Below, piece after piece: positions 34,355 to 43,748 of a DNA stretch of 64,000 bases (position 1 is its first letter; every line of letters starts with the position of its first letter). The stretch comes from JAKLIX01 sp964605655 (lineage in GTDB: Bacteria; Bacteroidota; Bacteroidia; Bacteroidales; CAIXZF01). The stretch lies in contig CAZSDK010000006.1 of the NCBI GenBank assembly GCA_964605655.1, positions 73,921-137,920 of the forward strand, given 5' to 3'. The notes under the pieces are model-generated. The model was given only the letters and a program-made list of their open reading frames with translations. It ran no database searches and was not told the DNA's origin. The position numbers were made by a program, and so were the translations under genes.

Positions 34355-35344
34355 ATGAATTGTGCGATTGTCGGGGCAACCGGGCTCATTGGTGGGGTGA
34401 TGCTCAAAGTGCTGGAAGAAAGGAATTTTCCGGTCGAAGGGATCATCCCCGTGGCCTCGGAACGATCAATTGGTAAAAAGGTGATCTTCAGGGGTAAATC
34501 TTATCCTGTGGTGACCGCAGAGGAAGCCGTGGCATTCAAGCCGCAACTGGCCCTTTTCTCTGCCGGTGCCGATGCTTCCCGTACCTGGGCTCCTCATTTT
34601 GCAGCCGCAGGATGTACCGTCATCGACAACTCCTCCGCCTGGCGCCGGGAACCTCAGATCCCGCTGGTCGTCCCGGAAGTCAATGCAGCCATCTTAAAAC
34701 CTCTGCATAAAATCATCGCCAACCCCAACTGCTCCACCATCCCCCTGGTGATGATACTGCATCCCCTGCAACTGAAATTTGGAATCAAAAGGGTCATCGT
34801 GTCTACCTACCAGTCGGTGACAGGAACAGGACAAAAGGGGATAAAGCAGCTCTCCCAGGAAAGGCAGGGCCTGGAAGCAGAAAGGGTGTATCCCCATCCC
34901 ATCGACCTCAACGTGATCCCCCAGGGCGGCGTCTTTACCAACTCTGGCTATACCGTGGAAGAGGTGAAGCTCATGGACGAAAGCAGGAAGATCCTCGGGC
35001 TGCCCCACCTCAACATTACCTGTACCGTGGTGAGAGTGCCTGTCTATGGCGGACATTCCGAATCGGTCAACATCGAACTCGAAACAGACTTCCAAACAGA
35101 GGATGTCCGCTCCCTCTGGAGTGCTTTCCCCGGTGTGGAGGTGCTCGACCAGCCCGCAGCTTCCGTGTATCCCACACCGCTGAATGCTGAAGGTAAGGAC
35201 CAGGTGTTTGTAGGCAGGCTTCGCCGTGATGACTCTGTTGCATTTGGTTTAAATACCTGGATATCAACCGATAATACAAGAAAAGGCGCAGCTACCAACG
35301 CGGTCCAGATCGCTGAATACCTGCTGGATAAAGGGATGTTATGA
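34355..35344 (+). CDS. asd: Aspartate-semialdehyde dehydrogenase
   Basis: NADPH-dependent reduction of aspartyl phosphate to aspartate semialdehyde, on the path to lysine/diaminopimelate, threonine and methionine. The 329-residue protein has the nucleotide-binding start NCAIVGATGLIGGVMLKVLE, the catalytic Cys in IIANPNCSTIPLVMILHPL, YQSVTGTGQKGIKQL, and the proton-shuttle His in RVPVYGGHSESVNIE. It lies 10 bases after pheS, and its TGA overlaps the start of the next gene (ATGA). Confidence 0.95.
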   Translation: MNCAIVGATGLIGGVMLKVLEERNFPVEGIIPVASERSIGKKVIFRGKSYPVVTAEEAVAFKPQLALFSAGADASRTWAPHFAAAGCTVIDNSSAWRREPQIPLVVPEVNAAILKPLHKIIANPNCSTIPLVMILHPLQLKFGIKRVIVSTYQSVTGTGQKGIKQLSQERQGLEAERVYPHPIDLNVIPQGGVFTNSGYTVEEVKLMDESRKILGLPHLNITCTVVRVPVYGGHSESVNIELETDFQTEDVRSLWSAFPGVEVLDQPAASVYPTPLNAEGKDQVFVGRLRRDDSVAFGLNTWISTDNTRKGAATNAVQIAEYLLDKGML

Positions 35345-36792
35345 ACAAATTTTTTCCGATAACCCTCCTGGTACTGCTCTTTCTTTGTCACCTGCCTTTT
35401 CTGACAGCTGACCCTGACCAGCATACCGACATCCATACGCGGGGAGCCTGGACCGACGAGGGACTGTATTCCTCTCAGGTACGTAATTACCTTATCGACG
35501 GAAAGTTAGACCTCGACGAGAACACGACTTTCATCCGGGGCCCTTTGTTCAGCCTGCTCCAGATTCCCTTCTTTTCTGTCTTCGGAAGCCACCGCCTCAT
35601 CGCCCGCCTGCTGGTCCTTCTGGCCGTCGTGCTCATACCTCTCCTCTTCCTCAGGATGAAAGGAATGGAACCCTTCCTCCTGTTTTTTCTGCTGGTCGTG
35701 CTCACTCAGTTTCACCTGTTTTATTTCAGCCATTATGCCCTGGCGGAGATGCTGTGTATCAGCCTGATACTGGTTTCCTTGTACTACTTCCTCAAATCCC
35801 AGGCCGACAAAGCGCCTTTCAACCACCGGGTGTGGAACATCTTCCTGGCCTCTTTCTACATTTTCCTGTCTTTTTCCTGCAAGATCCAGTTTATCTACCT
35901 GGCAGCCCTTCTCCCGGTGAGTACCCTCATCATGGCCTTCCTGTCAGGAAAGGAAAGAGAAGAAGCCTTCCAGCTTTTTGGTCTGTCGCTGATTTTTTCC
36001 GTGGTCTTTATCGGGGTTTATTCTCTCTGGTACGTGGCCAACAAGGACTTTTACCGTTATGTGATGATGCAGGAGACCTCCGGCAGGTACCCGGGAGGGT
36101 TGGCTCAGCTCTGGGTGAACGTGAAGGAGAATTTCAGGAATTTCTTGTGGGTGAAACCCCTGCAGCCTTTGTGGGTAGCACTCCCTGTGGCAGTGGTGGT
36201 GATCCTGTGGCAACGTTACACCAGGAAGACCGACAAGCCTTCCCTGGCCTTGTGGATCTTTCTCTTCATCTGGTTCTTGCTCGAGCTTCATAAGATCCCG
36301 ATGACCTATCTCCCCAACCGCTACCTGCTGCCGCTCTTTTTCGCCTCCGGTATGATCATCGCCTATGCGCTTACCTTCATTTTTCAGCGTTCCCGTCAGC
36401 ATGCCTGGCTGGCCCTGGTCCTGGCCCTGACTTTCGCAGGTTGGAACGCTCCCCTGCATTATGATAACTACCGTCACCGTACCCATGACCTTGACAAGTT
36501 GAGACGTTATCTCTCAAAGGCCGGCGACACGGAAGGTTACGCCCTGGGATCCTGGGCAGCTGCCGCCACCTGGGACACCGAATTAAAATCTGTGCCGGTC
36601 TGGAACCAATACCTGAACTGGAAAGATCCGGTCCGGCATTTCAAGCCCCGGGTCATCCTTAGCGAAGCCGACCAGGCAGAGACCGATAAAGCCTATTCCA
36701 GCCAGGGAATCGACCTGAATTCCATAAGCGATTCCAGCAGGACCTTCACCATCTGGAGATATCCCGTCACAGTCTACTGGATAAAACAATAA
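35341..36792 (+). CDS. GT39/ArnT-like membrane glycosyltransferase family protein
   Basis: The 483-residue polytopic membrane protein has about ten hydrophobic helices. The first periplasmic loop contains HTRGAWTDEGLYSSQVRNYL followed by TTFIRGPLFSLLQIPFFSVF, which resembles the acidic loop (DE-type) of GT-C fold PMT/ArnT enzymes that transfer sugars from polyprenyl phosphate. The C-terminal soluble part (from about 385) is short. Donor and acceptor cannot be told from sequence. It overlaps asd by 4 bases, suggesting coupled translation, and is convergent with lspA 7 bases away. Confidence 0.78.
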   Translation: MNKFFPITLLVLLFLCHLPFLTADPDQHTDIHTRGAWTDEGLYSSQVRNYLIDGKLDLDENTTFIRGPLFSLLQIPFFSVFGSHRLIARLLVLLAVVLIPLLFLRMKGMEPFLLFFLLVVLTQFHLFYFSHYALAEMLCISLILVSLYYFLKSQADKAPFNHRVWNIFLASFYIFLSFSCKIQFIYLAALLPVSTLIMAFLSGKEREEAFQLFGLSLIFSVVFIGVYSLWYVANKDFYRYVMMQETSGRYPGGLAQLWVNVKENFRNFLWVKPLQPLWVALPVAVVVILWQRYTRKTDKPSLALWIFLFIWFLLELHKIPMTYLPNRYLLPLFFASGMIIAYALTFIFQRSRQHAWLALVLALTFAGWNAPLHYDNYRHRTHDLDKLRRYLSKAGDTEGYALGSWAAAATWDTELKSVPVWNQYLNWKDPVRHFKPRVILSEADQAETDKAYSSQGIDLNSISDSSRTFTIWRYPVTVYWIKQ

Positions 36793-36799
36793 GAAGAAT

Positions 36800-37474
36800 T
36801 TATGATACGGGAGCAGAGGTTTCCCCTTCTTCCACGGCAGAATCAGGAACCTCCTTGGGAGCCGGCTTCTCGAAGAGCCTCCTCTGGAAGAGCACCAGGA
36901 TGATCACGCCCACCGAGATCGAGGCATCAGCCGTATTGAAGATAGGTCTGAAAAAGATAAACTGGTCACCACCCCGGAAGGGGACCCACGAAGGTAAGGT
37001 GGTGTTGATCACAGGGAAATAAAACATATCGACCACCTTGCCATGAAGAAATGAGGCATAACCGCCTCCTTCTGGCAGAAACCGTGCCACCTGCATATGG
37101 GAATCACTGAACAACATCCCGTAAAAGGCACTGTCGATGATGTTCCCCATGGCACCGGCCAGTATCAGCGACAGGCAGATCACCAGCCCCGGCTTGGCAC
37201 CCTTGCGGATCAGGCTCCAGATGTAATACGCAATGAAGAGCACCGCAATAATCCTGAACACACTCAGAAACAACTTCCCGTAAATGCCGCCAAACTCCAG
37301 CCCAAAAGCCATGCCCCTGTTTTCCGTGAAACAGATCAGGAACCAGTTCCCGGCAACATGAATTTCTTCACCCAGCATCATGTGGGTCTTGATCCAGATC
37401 TTTACGGCCTGGTCAACCAACAAAACCGAAAATAAGGTGAATATTGACCTTCGAAGCAAGGAATTCCGGCTCAT
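36800..37474 (-). CDS. lspA: Lipoprotein signal peptidase (signal peptidase II)
   Basis: Cleaves the signal peptide of prolipoproteins at the lipobox in the inner membrane; this window encodes several lipoproteins. The 224-residue protein has four membrane helices. Catalytic aspartates are Asp114 in AGAMGNIIDSAFYG and Asp183 in IFNTADASISVGV; the region CFTENRGMAFGL is also conserved. It is longer than the E. coli protein (164) because of an extended loop (LPEGGGYASFLHGKVVD ... PFRGGDQFIFF) and an acidic tail, both usual in Bacteroidota. It follows the DksA-like gene by 9 bases. Confidence 0.93.
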   Translation of the reverse strand: MSRNSLLRRSIFTLFSVLLVDQAVKIWIKTHMMLGEEIHVAGNWFLICFTENRGMAFGLEFGGIYGKLFLSVFRIIAVLFIAYYIWSLIRKGAKPGLVICLSLILAGAMGNIIDSAFYGMLFSDSHMQVARFLPEGGGYASFLHGKVVDMFYFPVINTTLPSWVPFRGGDQFIFFRPIFNTADASISVGVIILVLFQRRLFEKPAPKEVPDSAVEEGETSAPVS

Positions 37475-37483
37475 ACAAAGAGG

Positions 37484-37915
37484 TTACTCTCCCTGACCAG
37501 GTACCGGTCCGGGTGCTTTCTGGCTCATCTTCGCATCAATACACAGAGTGGCATGAGGCACTATCCGTAAACGCTCCTTGGGGATCAGTTTGCCTGTCTC
37601 CCTGCAAATGCCGTAAGTCTTGTTCTCAATACGGATCAACGCATTCTCAAGACTCTGGATGAACTTCTGCTGACGGGCTGCAAGCCTGCTGTTCTCTTCC
37701 TTCGACAACACCTGGTATCCTTCCTCAAGGACTTTGAAAGTAGGAGAAGTATCGTTGATATCGTGCTCATTATTATTGGTATAAGCCTCTGTCAACATCT
37801 TCAGATCCTGCTTGGCATTCTCGAGTTTATCAAGAATGATGACTTTGAACTCTTCCAGCTCTTCATCAGAATACCTGGTCTTTTCTCCCTTTTCTTTGCT
37901 TTCCTGCTTTTTCAT
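37484..37915 (-). CDS. TraR/DksA family protein with incomplete zinc finger
   Basis: The 143-residue DksA-like protein has an N-terminal helical coiled coil (DEELEEFKVIILDKLENAKQ) and a C-terminal finger region, YGICRETGKLIPKERLRIVP followed by HATLCIDAK. DksA proteins bind RNA polymerase through the secondary channel and modulate transcription with ppGpp. Here only two of the four cysteines of a classical C4 finger are seen, as in other Bacteroidota members of this family. The ATG at 37915 gives the usual MKKQESKEKGEK start; a longer frame from 37996 would run into ileS. It sits between ileS and lspA, a recurrent Bacteroidota gene order. Confidence 0.9.
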   Translation of the reverse strand: MKKQESKEKGEKTRYSDEELEEFKVIILDKLENAKQDLKMLTEAYTNNNEHDINDTSPTFKVLEEGYQVLSKEENSRLAARQQKFIQSLENALIRIENKTYGICRETGKLIPKERLRIVPHATLCIDAKMSQKAPGPVPGQGE

Positions 37916-37955
37916 AACGGCGGACTTTTTGATAGAACGTAAAATAGTGAGCCCA

Positions 37956-40900
37956 TTATATCCTTGATACCTTAACATACACCGAACAATCCTCAACGAG
38001 TTCTACAAGTTCTTTTTCCTGGTCCGGTATCTGATCAACGAGTTGTAAAGAATTGGCAAGGGTTTCAGAGCAAATGTACGAATTATATTGGTTGATGGCT
38101 GAAATAATTTCAGGATGTTTCTCCACCCAGATATTTATTTTGTCGGTGACTTCAAAATCCTGGTTCTTCCGCAGGTTTTGGATCCTGTTCACCAGTTCCC
38201 GCGCCATCCCTTCATTTTTCAGTTCAGGTGTGAGTGTAATGTCAAGAGCTGCCGTGAGACTGCCGTCAGTACTCACCACCCAGCCGGGAATATCTTCGGT
38301 CATGATCTCGACATCGGCAAGACTTATGGTAATATCCTGGTTATCAACTTTCAATAGGAATTCTCCCTCCTTCTCCAGCAGGCCGATCATCTCCTGGTCC
38401 ATACCATTGATGTGGTCGGCGATGGACTTCATCATCTTTCCGAAACGGGGTCCCAGGGTCTTGAAGTTGGGTTTGATCTTCTTTACCAGGATGCCGGCAT
38501 CCAGGGTCAGGTAATCGATCTGTTTCACATTGACCTCGCTCAGGATCAGATGCTCCACGGCCCGTATCTGTTCCCTGAACCTGTCGTCGGGAACAGGTAT
38601 CATGATCTTGTTCAAGGGTTGACGCACCCTGAGGCTGGTCTTTTTCCTCAGCGACAGCACCATGGAGGAAAACTGCTGGGCCATCTCCATCCTCTCTTCC
38701 AGGTCTTTATCGATCTTTGAAGCATCGGCCTTCGGGAAATCGGTCAGGTGAACCGAGGCGGAGGATACTTTGCCGGTGACGCTATTCAGGTCCAGGAAGA
38801 GTTGCTCCATGTAGAACGGGGCGATGGGGGAAGCCAGCTTTGCCACGGTCTCCAGACAGGTGTACAGGGTCTGGAAGGCAGATATCTTGTCATCAGAATA
38901 AGATCCCTTCCAGAAACGCCTCCTTGATAGCCTCACATACCAGTTGCTCAGATAGTCATACACAAAATCCTGTATGGCTCTTCCGGCCCGGGTGGGCTCA
39001 TAGTCGGCATAAGCCTCATCCACCTTGATTATCAAGGTGTTCAGCTCGGAAAGTATCCAACGGTCGATCTCCGGCCTCGACTCAAAAGGCAGATCAGGCT
39101 CAGAATATTTGAATTGGTCAATATTGGCATAAAGCGCAAAGAAAGCATAGGTGTTGTACAGGGTACCGAAGAACTTTCTCTGTACTTCACCAACACCTTC
39201 CACGTCGAACTTCAGGTTGTCCCAGGGCTGGGAATTGGTGACCATATACCAGCGGGTGGGATCGGGGCCAAAACGATTGATGATCTCGAAAGGATCGACG
39301 GAGTTTCCTTTTTTCTTCGACATCTTTTCACCCATCTTATCCAGGACCAGCCCGTTGGAGACCACGTTCTTGTATGATACAGAATCAAACACCAGGGTGG
39401 CGATGGCATGAAGCGTATAGAACCATCCGCGGGTCTGGTCCACGCCCTCGGCAATGAAATCGGCAGGAAAATACTGGTGCAGTTCATCTTTCCTTTCAAA
39501 AGGATAATGGAACTGGGCAAAAGGCATGGCCCCGGAGTCGAACCATACATCGATGAGGTCGGGCTCGCGGTACATGGGCTGTCCGCCAGGTGCCACCAGC
39601 ACGATGTCATCCACGTAAGGACGATGCAGGTCGAACACCTGGTAGTTTTCCTCTGCCATATTCCCGGGAATGAACTTCCCGAGGGGATTGTCCTTCATCA
39701 GTCCGGCTTTCACCGATTTTTCAACCTCTCCTTTCAATTGCTCCAGCGAACCGATGCAGATCTGGTAGGTTCTGTCTTCAGTATTCCATACCGGCAAAGG
39801 CACTCCCCAGTAACGGGAACGGGACAGGTTCCAGTCCACCAGGTTCTCCAGCCAGTTTCCAAACCGCCCGGTACCGGTGAATTCAGGCTTCCAGTTGATG
39901 GTCTTGTTCAGCTCAATAAGCCTGTCTTTGAAAGCCGTGGTCTTGATAAACCACGAATCCAGTGGATAGTAAAGCACCGGCTTGTCGGTCCTCCAGCAGT
40001 GAGGATAGGAGTGTTCGTACTTCTCGGTCTTAAAGGCCTTGTTTTCGTGTTTCAATTTGACGATGATATCCACATCCACGCTGGGCACGGGCTTATCAGG
40101 GTCATAGTCAGGAAGATATTCATTTTTTACAAAGCGGCCTGCAAATTCTCCCATCTCGTCGGTAAATCTTCCCTGGCGGTCGACCAGGGTCAGGGTTCCC
40201 AGACCGAATTGTTTCGAGGTGCGGAAGTCATCGGCACCAAAACTGGGAGCAATATGCACGATGCCGGTCCCGTCCTCGGTGGAGACAAAATCACCGGTGA
40301 CCACCACGAAGGCATCGCCGTCGGTGGGTTGGGCATAAGGGAGCAACTGTTCATAACTGACGCCTGCCAGAGAAGCTCCGTCGGTCTCCCCAACCTTGCG
40401 GTAAGGGATCTTCTTATCTCCCGGCTGATAGGAGTCCATTTCCAGAAGTTCGTTTTCAGCCGGGAAATACCTGCCCATCAGCTCCGTGGCCAGGATCACC
40501 CGGACAGGGCGGCTGGTATAGGGATTGAAAGTATCGACCAGGGAATAAGTTATGTCTTTGCCTACTGCCAGCGCTGTGTTGGAAGGCAGTGTCCAGGGTG
40601 TGGTCGTCCAGGCCAGGATAAATACTTCCTCAGCCTTGGTATCAAAAAGAAAAGCCGACTTCTCATTCCTGATCACCTTGAACTGGGCCGTCACGGTGTT
40701 GTCCTTCACATCACGGTAACATCCCGGCTGATTGAGCTCATGGGTGCTTAAGCCGGTACCTGCTGCTGGAGAATAGGGCTGGATGGTGTAACCCTTGTAC
40801 AACAGGCCTTTATCGTACAAACGGGCCAGCAGCCACCATACCGATTCAATATATTTGTTTTCGAAGGTGATGTAAGGATGGTCCAGGTCTACCCAATATC

Positions 40901-41321
40901 CCATCTCCCGGGTCAGCTCATCCCAGAAATCTTTGTAACGCATCACCTCCTGACGGCAATACCGGTTGTATTCTTCCACCGTGATGGTCTTACCGATATC
41001 TTCCTTGGTGATGCCCAGCTTCTTTTCAACATTGATTTCCACCGGAAGCCCGTGGGTGTCCCACCCGGCTTTCCTTTCCACCAGGTAACCTTTCAGGGTC
41101 TTGTACCTGCAAAAGATGTCCTTGATGACCCTAGCCATCACATGATGGATCCCCGGCATGCCGTTGGCCGACGGAGGTCCCTCATAAAAGATGAAGGGAG
41201 TCTGGTCCTTGCGGATCTCCAGGCTCTTCCCGAAGATATCCTCCTCTTCCCAGTACTTCCTTATCTCCTTGCCGATGGCCGTCAGGTCAAAATTCTTGTA
41301 TTCACTGTATTTTGATCCCAT
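37956..41321 (-). CDS. ileS: Isoleucyl-tRNA synthetase
   Basis: Charges tRNA-Ile; large class I synthetase of 1121 residues with an editing domain (CP1). It has FYEGPPSANGMPGIHHVMAR in place of a strict HIGH motif (GIHH), AWTTTPWTLPSNTALAVG in the editing domain, WFDSGAMPFAQFHYPF, and the KMSKS loop as KMSKKKGNSVDPF. The anticodon-binding region (SNWYVRLSRRRFW) and C-terminal extension are present. Length fits the Bacteroidota/eukaryote-like IleS type. It is first in the ileS / DksA-like / lspA run. Confidence 0.96.
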   Translation of the reverse strand: MGSKYSEYKNFDLTAIGKEIRKYWEEEDIFGKSLEIRKDQTPFIFYEGPPSANGMPGIHHVMARVIKDIFCRYKTLKGYLVERKAGWDTHGLPVEINVEKKLGITKEDIGKTITVEEYNRYCRQEVMRYKDFWDELTREMGYWVDLDHPYITFENKYIESVWWLLARLYDKGLLYKGYTIQPYSPAAGTGLSTHELNQPGCYRDVKDNTVTAQFKVIRNEKSAFLFDTKAEEVFILAWTTTPWTLPSNTALAVGKDITYSLVDTFNPYTSRPVRVILATELMGRYFPAENELLEMDSYQPGDKKIPYRKVGETDGASLAGVSYEQLLPYAQPTDGDAFVVVTGDFVSTEDGTGIVHIAPSFGADDFRTSKQFGLGTLTLVDRQGRFTDEMGEFAGRFVKNEYLPDYDPDKPVPSVDVDIIVKLKHENKAFKTEKYEHSYPHCWRTDKPVLYYPLDSWFIKTTAFKDRLIELNKTINWKPEFTGTGRFGNWLENLVDWNLSRSRYWGVPLPVWNTEDRTYQICIGSLEQLKGEVEKSVKAGLMKDNPLGKFIPGNMAEENYQVFDLHRPYVDDIVLVAPGGQPMYREPDLIDVWFDSGAMPFAQFHYPFERKDELHQYFPADFIAEGVDQTRGWFYTLHAIATLVFDSVSYKNVVSNGLVLDKMGEKMSKKKGNSVDPFEIINRFGPDPTRWYMVTNSQPWDNLKFDVEGVGEVQRKFFGTLYNTYAFFALYANIDQFKYSEPDLPFESRPEIDRWILSELNTLIIKVDEAYADYEPTRAGRAIQDFVYDYLSNWYVRLSRRRFWKGSYSDDKISAFQTLYTCLETVAKLASPIAPFYMEQLFLDLNSVTGKVSSASVHLTDFPKADASKIDKDLEERMEMAQQFSSMVLSLRKKTSLRVRQPLNKIMIPVPDDRFREQIRAVEHLILSEVNVKQIDYLTLDAGILVKKIKPNFKTLGPRFGKMMKSIADHINGMDQEMIGLLEKEGEFLLKVDNQDITISLADVEIMTEDIPGWVVSTDGSLTAALDITLTPELKNEGMARELVNRIQNLRKNQDFEVTDKINIWVEKHPEIISAINQYNSYICSETLANSLQLVDQIPDQEKELVELVEDCSVYVKVSRI

Positions 41322-41367
41322 GCATAATTATTATCGGCAGAACAACACCATGTTCTGCAAAAGTTTG

Positions 41368-41395
41368 CAAAATTACAAAAAAGAAATGAATGCAA
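41368..41395 (-). promoter_or_regulatory. Promoter of ileS operon
   Basis: On the minus strand TAATTTTG (41368-41375) matches TAnnTTTG, with a TTG about 17 bases further upstream. This leaves a leader of roughly 40 bases before the ileS ATG. Confidence 0.5.
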
Positions 41396-41462
41396 TGGAA
41401 GAAGGGGGTTCAACCCATCCGCCTTCGCTGATAAAGACCTTCGTTTACTGTACTTTCCGGCT

Positions 41463-42008
41463 TTATAGGATCCCTGCCTTGATCTGGAAGTTGAACTTGA
41501 ACTCTACCTTGAAATTTACGGGCTTCTTGTTCACACTGCCCTGCATGATGAAGCGGAACTGGTTGGGCGGGTTTTTCACCAGGCCTGAGACCAAGGTCAC
41601 CGCCGACTGTCCCATGGGCAGTTCTTCTTCACTGTTAAGTAATGACTGCAAGTTTACATTCGACATCGAAGCCAGGGTCGTTGGAATGGTATCACCCGGG
41701 GCGGCCACACCCACGATGCCCTCCTGAAGGACATGGGAGCTGTCGCCATCAAACTCGGTGAGCTTATACGTCACCCTGGTCAGGGTCAGCTCCTCTATCC
41801 TGTCCTCGTATTTGGCAATGTCGCTGCTGAGCGTTGTGGCATCCAGCACGGTATCAATGACAAAAACTGTGTCATAGATGACATTCACGGTAAAATCCTG
41901 CTTGATGGTTACGGAAAAATCGGTCGTCAACACATTGTCTTCCTTGCAACTGTTGATCAGGACAAGGCCGGTAAGCACGACCAGCGATATAAAAATTCTA
42001 GTTCTCAT
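41463..42008 (-). CDS. Hypothetical lipoprotein
   Basis: The 181-residue precursor has a lipoprotein signal (ISLVVLTGLVLINSCKED, Cys21). The mature part is beta-rich and Asp/Thr/Val-rich (VTIKQDFTVNVIYDTVFVID), and ends with a strand-rich segment (RFIMQGSVNKKPVNFKVEFK). No family is recognised. It lies 25 bases downstream of the PcrB-like gene and may be the last member of the metH operon. Function unknown. Confidence 0.72.
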   Translation of the reverse strand: MRTRIFISLVVLTGLVLINSCKEDNVLTTDFSVTIKQDFTVNVIYDTVFVIDTVLDATTLSSDIAKYEDRIEELTLTRVTYKLTEFDGDSSHVLQEGIVGVAAPGDTIPTTLASMSNVNLQSLLNSEEELPMGQSAVTLVSGLVKNPPNQFRFIMQGSVNKKPVNFKVEFKFNFQIKAGIL

Positions 42009-42033
42009 GTTTATGATTTATTTGGGATGAATA

Positions 42034-42777
42034 TCAAGGGTTAAACTGCTGTAAAACTTCTGCAAAAGATACAATAAAATCTGGATTTTTCTCGAAAATA
42101 TTTCCCGCCACGATGATGTCGGCTCCGGCTCTGGCCAAACGCAGTGCTTCCTCCGGACGGGTGATGCCTCCACCCACGATCAGGGGAACCTCGATATGTT
42201 TTCGCACCGCGGAGACCAGGGTCTCCGGAATTCGTTCCGCATTACCGCTGCCGGCATCCAGGTAAATAAGCTGCAATCCCAGCATCTCGCCGGCCATAGC
42301 GGTGCAGGCAGCAATATCCTCTTTTTCCGGAGGGATGGGAAAGGTGTGGGAGATGTACTGGGCAGTGGTGCTCACACTGTTACCTATGAGCATGTACCCG
42401 GTTGGGATCACTTCCAGTGAAGTGCTCCTGAGCAGGGGAGCAGCCTGAACATGCCTTCCGATCAGTAAATCAGGATTCCTTCCCGAAATGAGCGACAAAA
42501 ATAGGATGCCGTCGGCTTTTGGACTGATCTGTGACGGGTCACCGGGAAACATAAGTACAGGGATGCTGCACCTTCCCTTGATCAATGCCACAAAATCATG
42601 AAGCCCCGGATAGATCAACAGGCTCCCTCCCACCAGGATCAGGTCTGCCCCGGCTTTCCGGCAAAGGTCCAGGACGGGCAATACCTTGTCCCCGTGATAA
42701 TGGTCCGGATCCAGGAGCACCGCGAGCATCTTTTTACCCTGGGCTTTCTTTTGTTGTATGCCGGTGAGAATAGACAT
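42034..42777 (-). CDS. Geranylgeranylglyceryl/heptaprenylglyceryl phosphate synthase family protein (PcrB-like)
   Basis: The 247-residue TIM-barrel prenyltransferase would join a polyprenyl diphosphate to glycerol-1-phosphate. Signatures: KMLAVLLDPDHYHGDKVLPV, ADLILVGGSLLIYPGLHDFV, VLMFPGDPSQISPKADGILF, YLDAGSGNAERIPE, and the phosphate-binding LIVGGGITRPEEALRLARAG followed by ADIIVAGNIFEKNP. The lipid product in Bacteroidota is not certain. The ATG at 42777 gives MSILTGIQQKK; a longer frame would enter metF. It lies 10 bases after metF, within the metH-metF run. Confidence 0.9.
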   Translation of the reverse strand: MSILTGIQQKKAQGKKMLAVLLDPDHYHGDKVLPVLDLCRKAGADLILVGGSLLIYPGLHDFVALIKGRCSIPVLMFPGDPSQISPKADGILFLSLISGRNPDLLIGRHVQAAPLLRSTSLEVIPTGYMLIGNSVSTTAQYISHTFPIPPEKEDIAACTAMAGEMLGLQLIYLDAGSGNAERIPETLVSAVRKHIEVPLIVGGGITRPEEALRLARAGADIIVAGNIFEKNPDFIVSFAEVLQQFNP

Positions 42778-42787
42778 TCTGAGTGGT

Positions 42788-43741
42788 TTAAAAGACCGAA
42801 GCCGCAATTTTCCTGATGTTATCCGACTTCCCCATAGTGAAATAGTGGATGACAGGCACACCAAAAGTGATCAGCTCCTTCGACTGCTGTATGCACCATT
42901 CGGCTCCTACCTGCCTCACCTGCTGGTTGTCCCTGCATTTCTCCACCTCCTTCACCAGGTCATCCGGTATGTCGATATGAAAGGTCCTGGGTAAGGTATT
43001 TATCTGCGACCTGGTTGCCAGGGGCTTTAATCCCGGAAGGATGGGCACTGTGATCCCGGCTTCGCGGCACCGCTTCACAAAATCAAAATACTTTGTATTG
43101 TCGAAAAACATCTGGGTGACAATATATTCAGCCCCTGCATCCACCTTCCTTTTCAGGTTCTCCAGGTCGCTGTGCAGGTTCGGGGCTTCAAAATGCTTTT
43201 CGGGATAACCTGCCACCCCTACCGAAAAATGGGTGGGCGTGGTCACTTCCAGCTCTTCATCCAGGTACTTCCCCTGGTTCATGTCCATGATCTGTGCCAC
43301 CAGCTCCGAAGCATAGGTGTGACCATTGGGGTCGGGAGTGAACTGCTTTTCGTTCTTTAAATTATCTCCCCTGATAACCAATAAGTTATCTATACCCAGG
43401 AAGTGCAGGTCGATGAGCCCGTCTTCGGTCTCTTCCCTGCTGAAACCTCCACAGATGATATGAGGCACCACATCTACGCCGTATTTGTATTTGATGGACG
43501 CCGAAATGCCCACAGTACCGGGTCTTTTCCTCACAGTGCTCCTCTCCAGCAGTCCTCCCGGCCGGGTCTTGTAAACGATCTCTTCACGGTGATAGGTCAC
43601 GTCAACAAAAGCCGGCTGGAACTCCATCAGGGGATCGCAGATGTTGTGTATCGACTCTATATTTTCTCCTTTTAACGGAGGCAGGATCTCAAAAGTGAAG
43701 AGGGTCTTCCCGGCTTTTTGTATGTGTTCTGTTACCTTCAT
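42788..43741 (-). CDS. metF: 5,10-methylenetetrahydrofolate reductase
   Basis: Flavoprotein that reduces 5,10-methylene-THF to 5-methyl-THF, the methyl donor for MetH. The 317-residue TIM barrel has FTFEILPPLKGENIESIHNI, FVDVTYHREE, VPHIICGGFSREETEDGLID, FLGIDNLLVIRGDNLKNEKQ, FSVGVAGYPEKHFEAPN, YIVTQMFFDNTKYFDFVKRC and PILPGLKPLATRSQI. It starts 7 bases after metH ends, so the two are co-transcribed and supply consecutive steps of the pathway. Confidence 0.96.
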   Translation of the reverse strand: MKVTEHIQKAGKTLFTFEILPPLKGENIESIHNICDPLMEFQPAFVDVTYHREEIVYKTRPGGLLERSTVRKRPGTVGISASIKYKYGVDVVPHIICGGFSREETEDGLIDLHFLGIDNLLVIRGDNLKNEKQFTPDPNGHTYASELVAQIMDMNQGKYLDEELEVTTPTHFSVGVAGYPEKHFEAPNLHSDLENLKRKVDAGAEYIVTQMFFDNTKYFDFVKRCREAGITVPILPGLKPLATRSQINTLPRTFHIDIPDDLVKEVEKCRDNQQVRQVGAEWCIQQSKELITFGVPVIHYFTMGKSDNIRKIAASVF

Positions 43742-43748
43742 CGTAATG

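Noticed and set aside
39408..40751. A 447-codon open frame on the plus strand
   Set aside because: It is antisense to ileS, with no domain and a composition that mirrors the synthetase codons.
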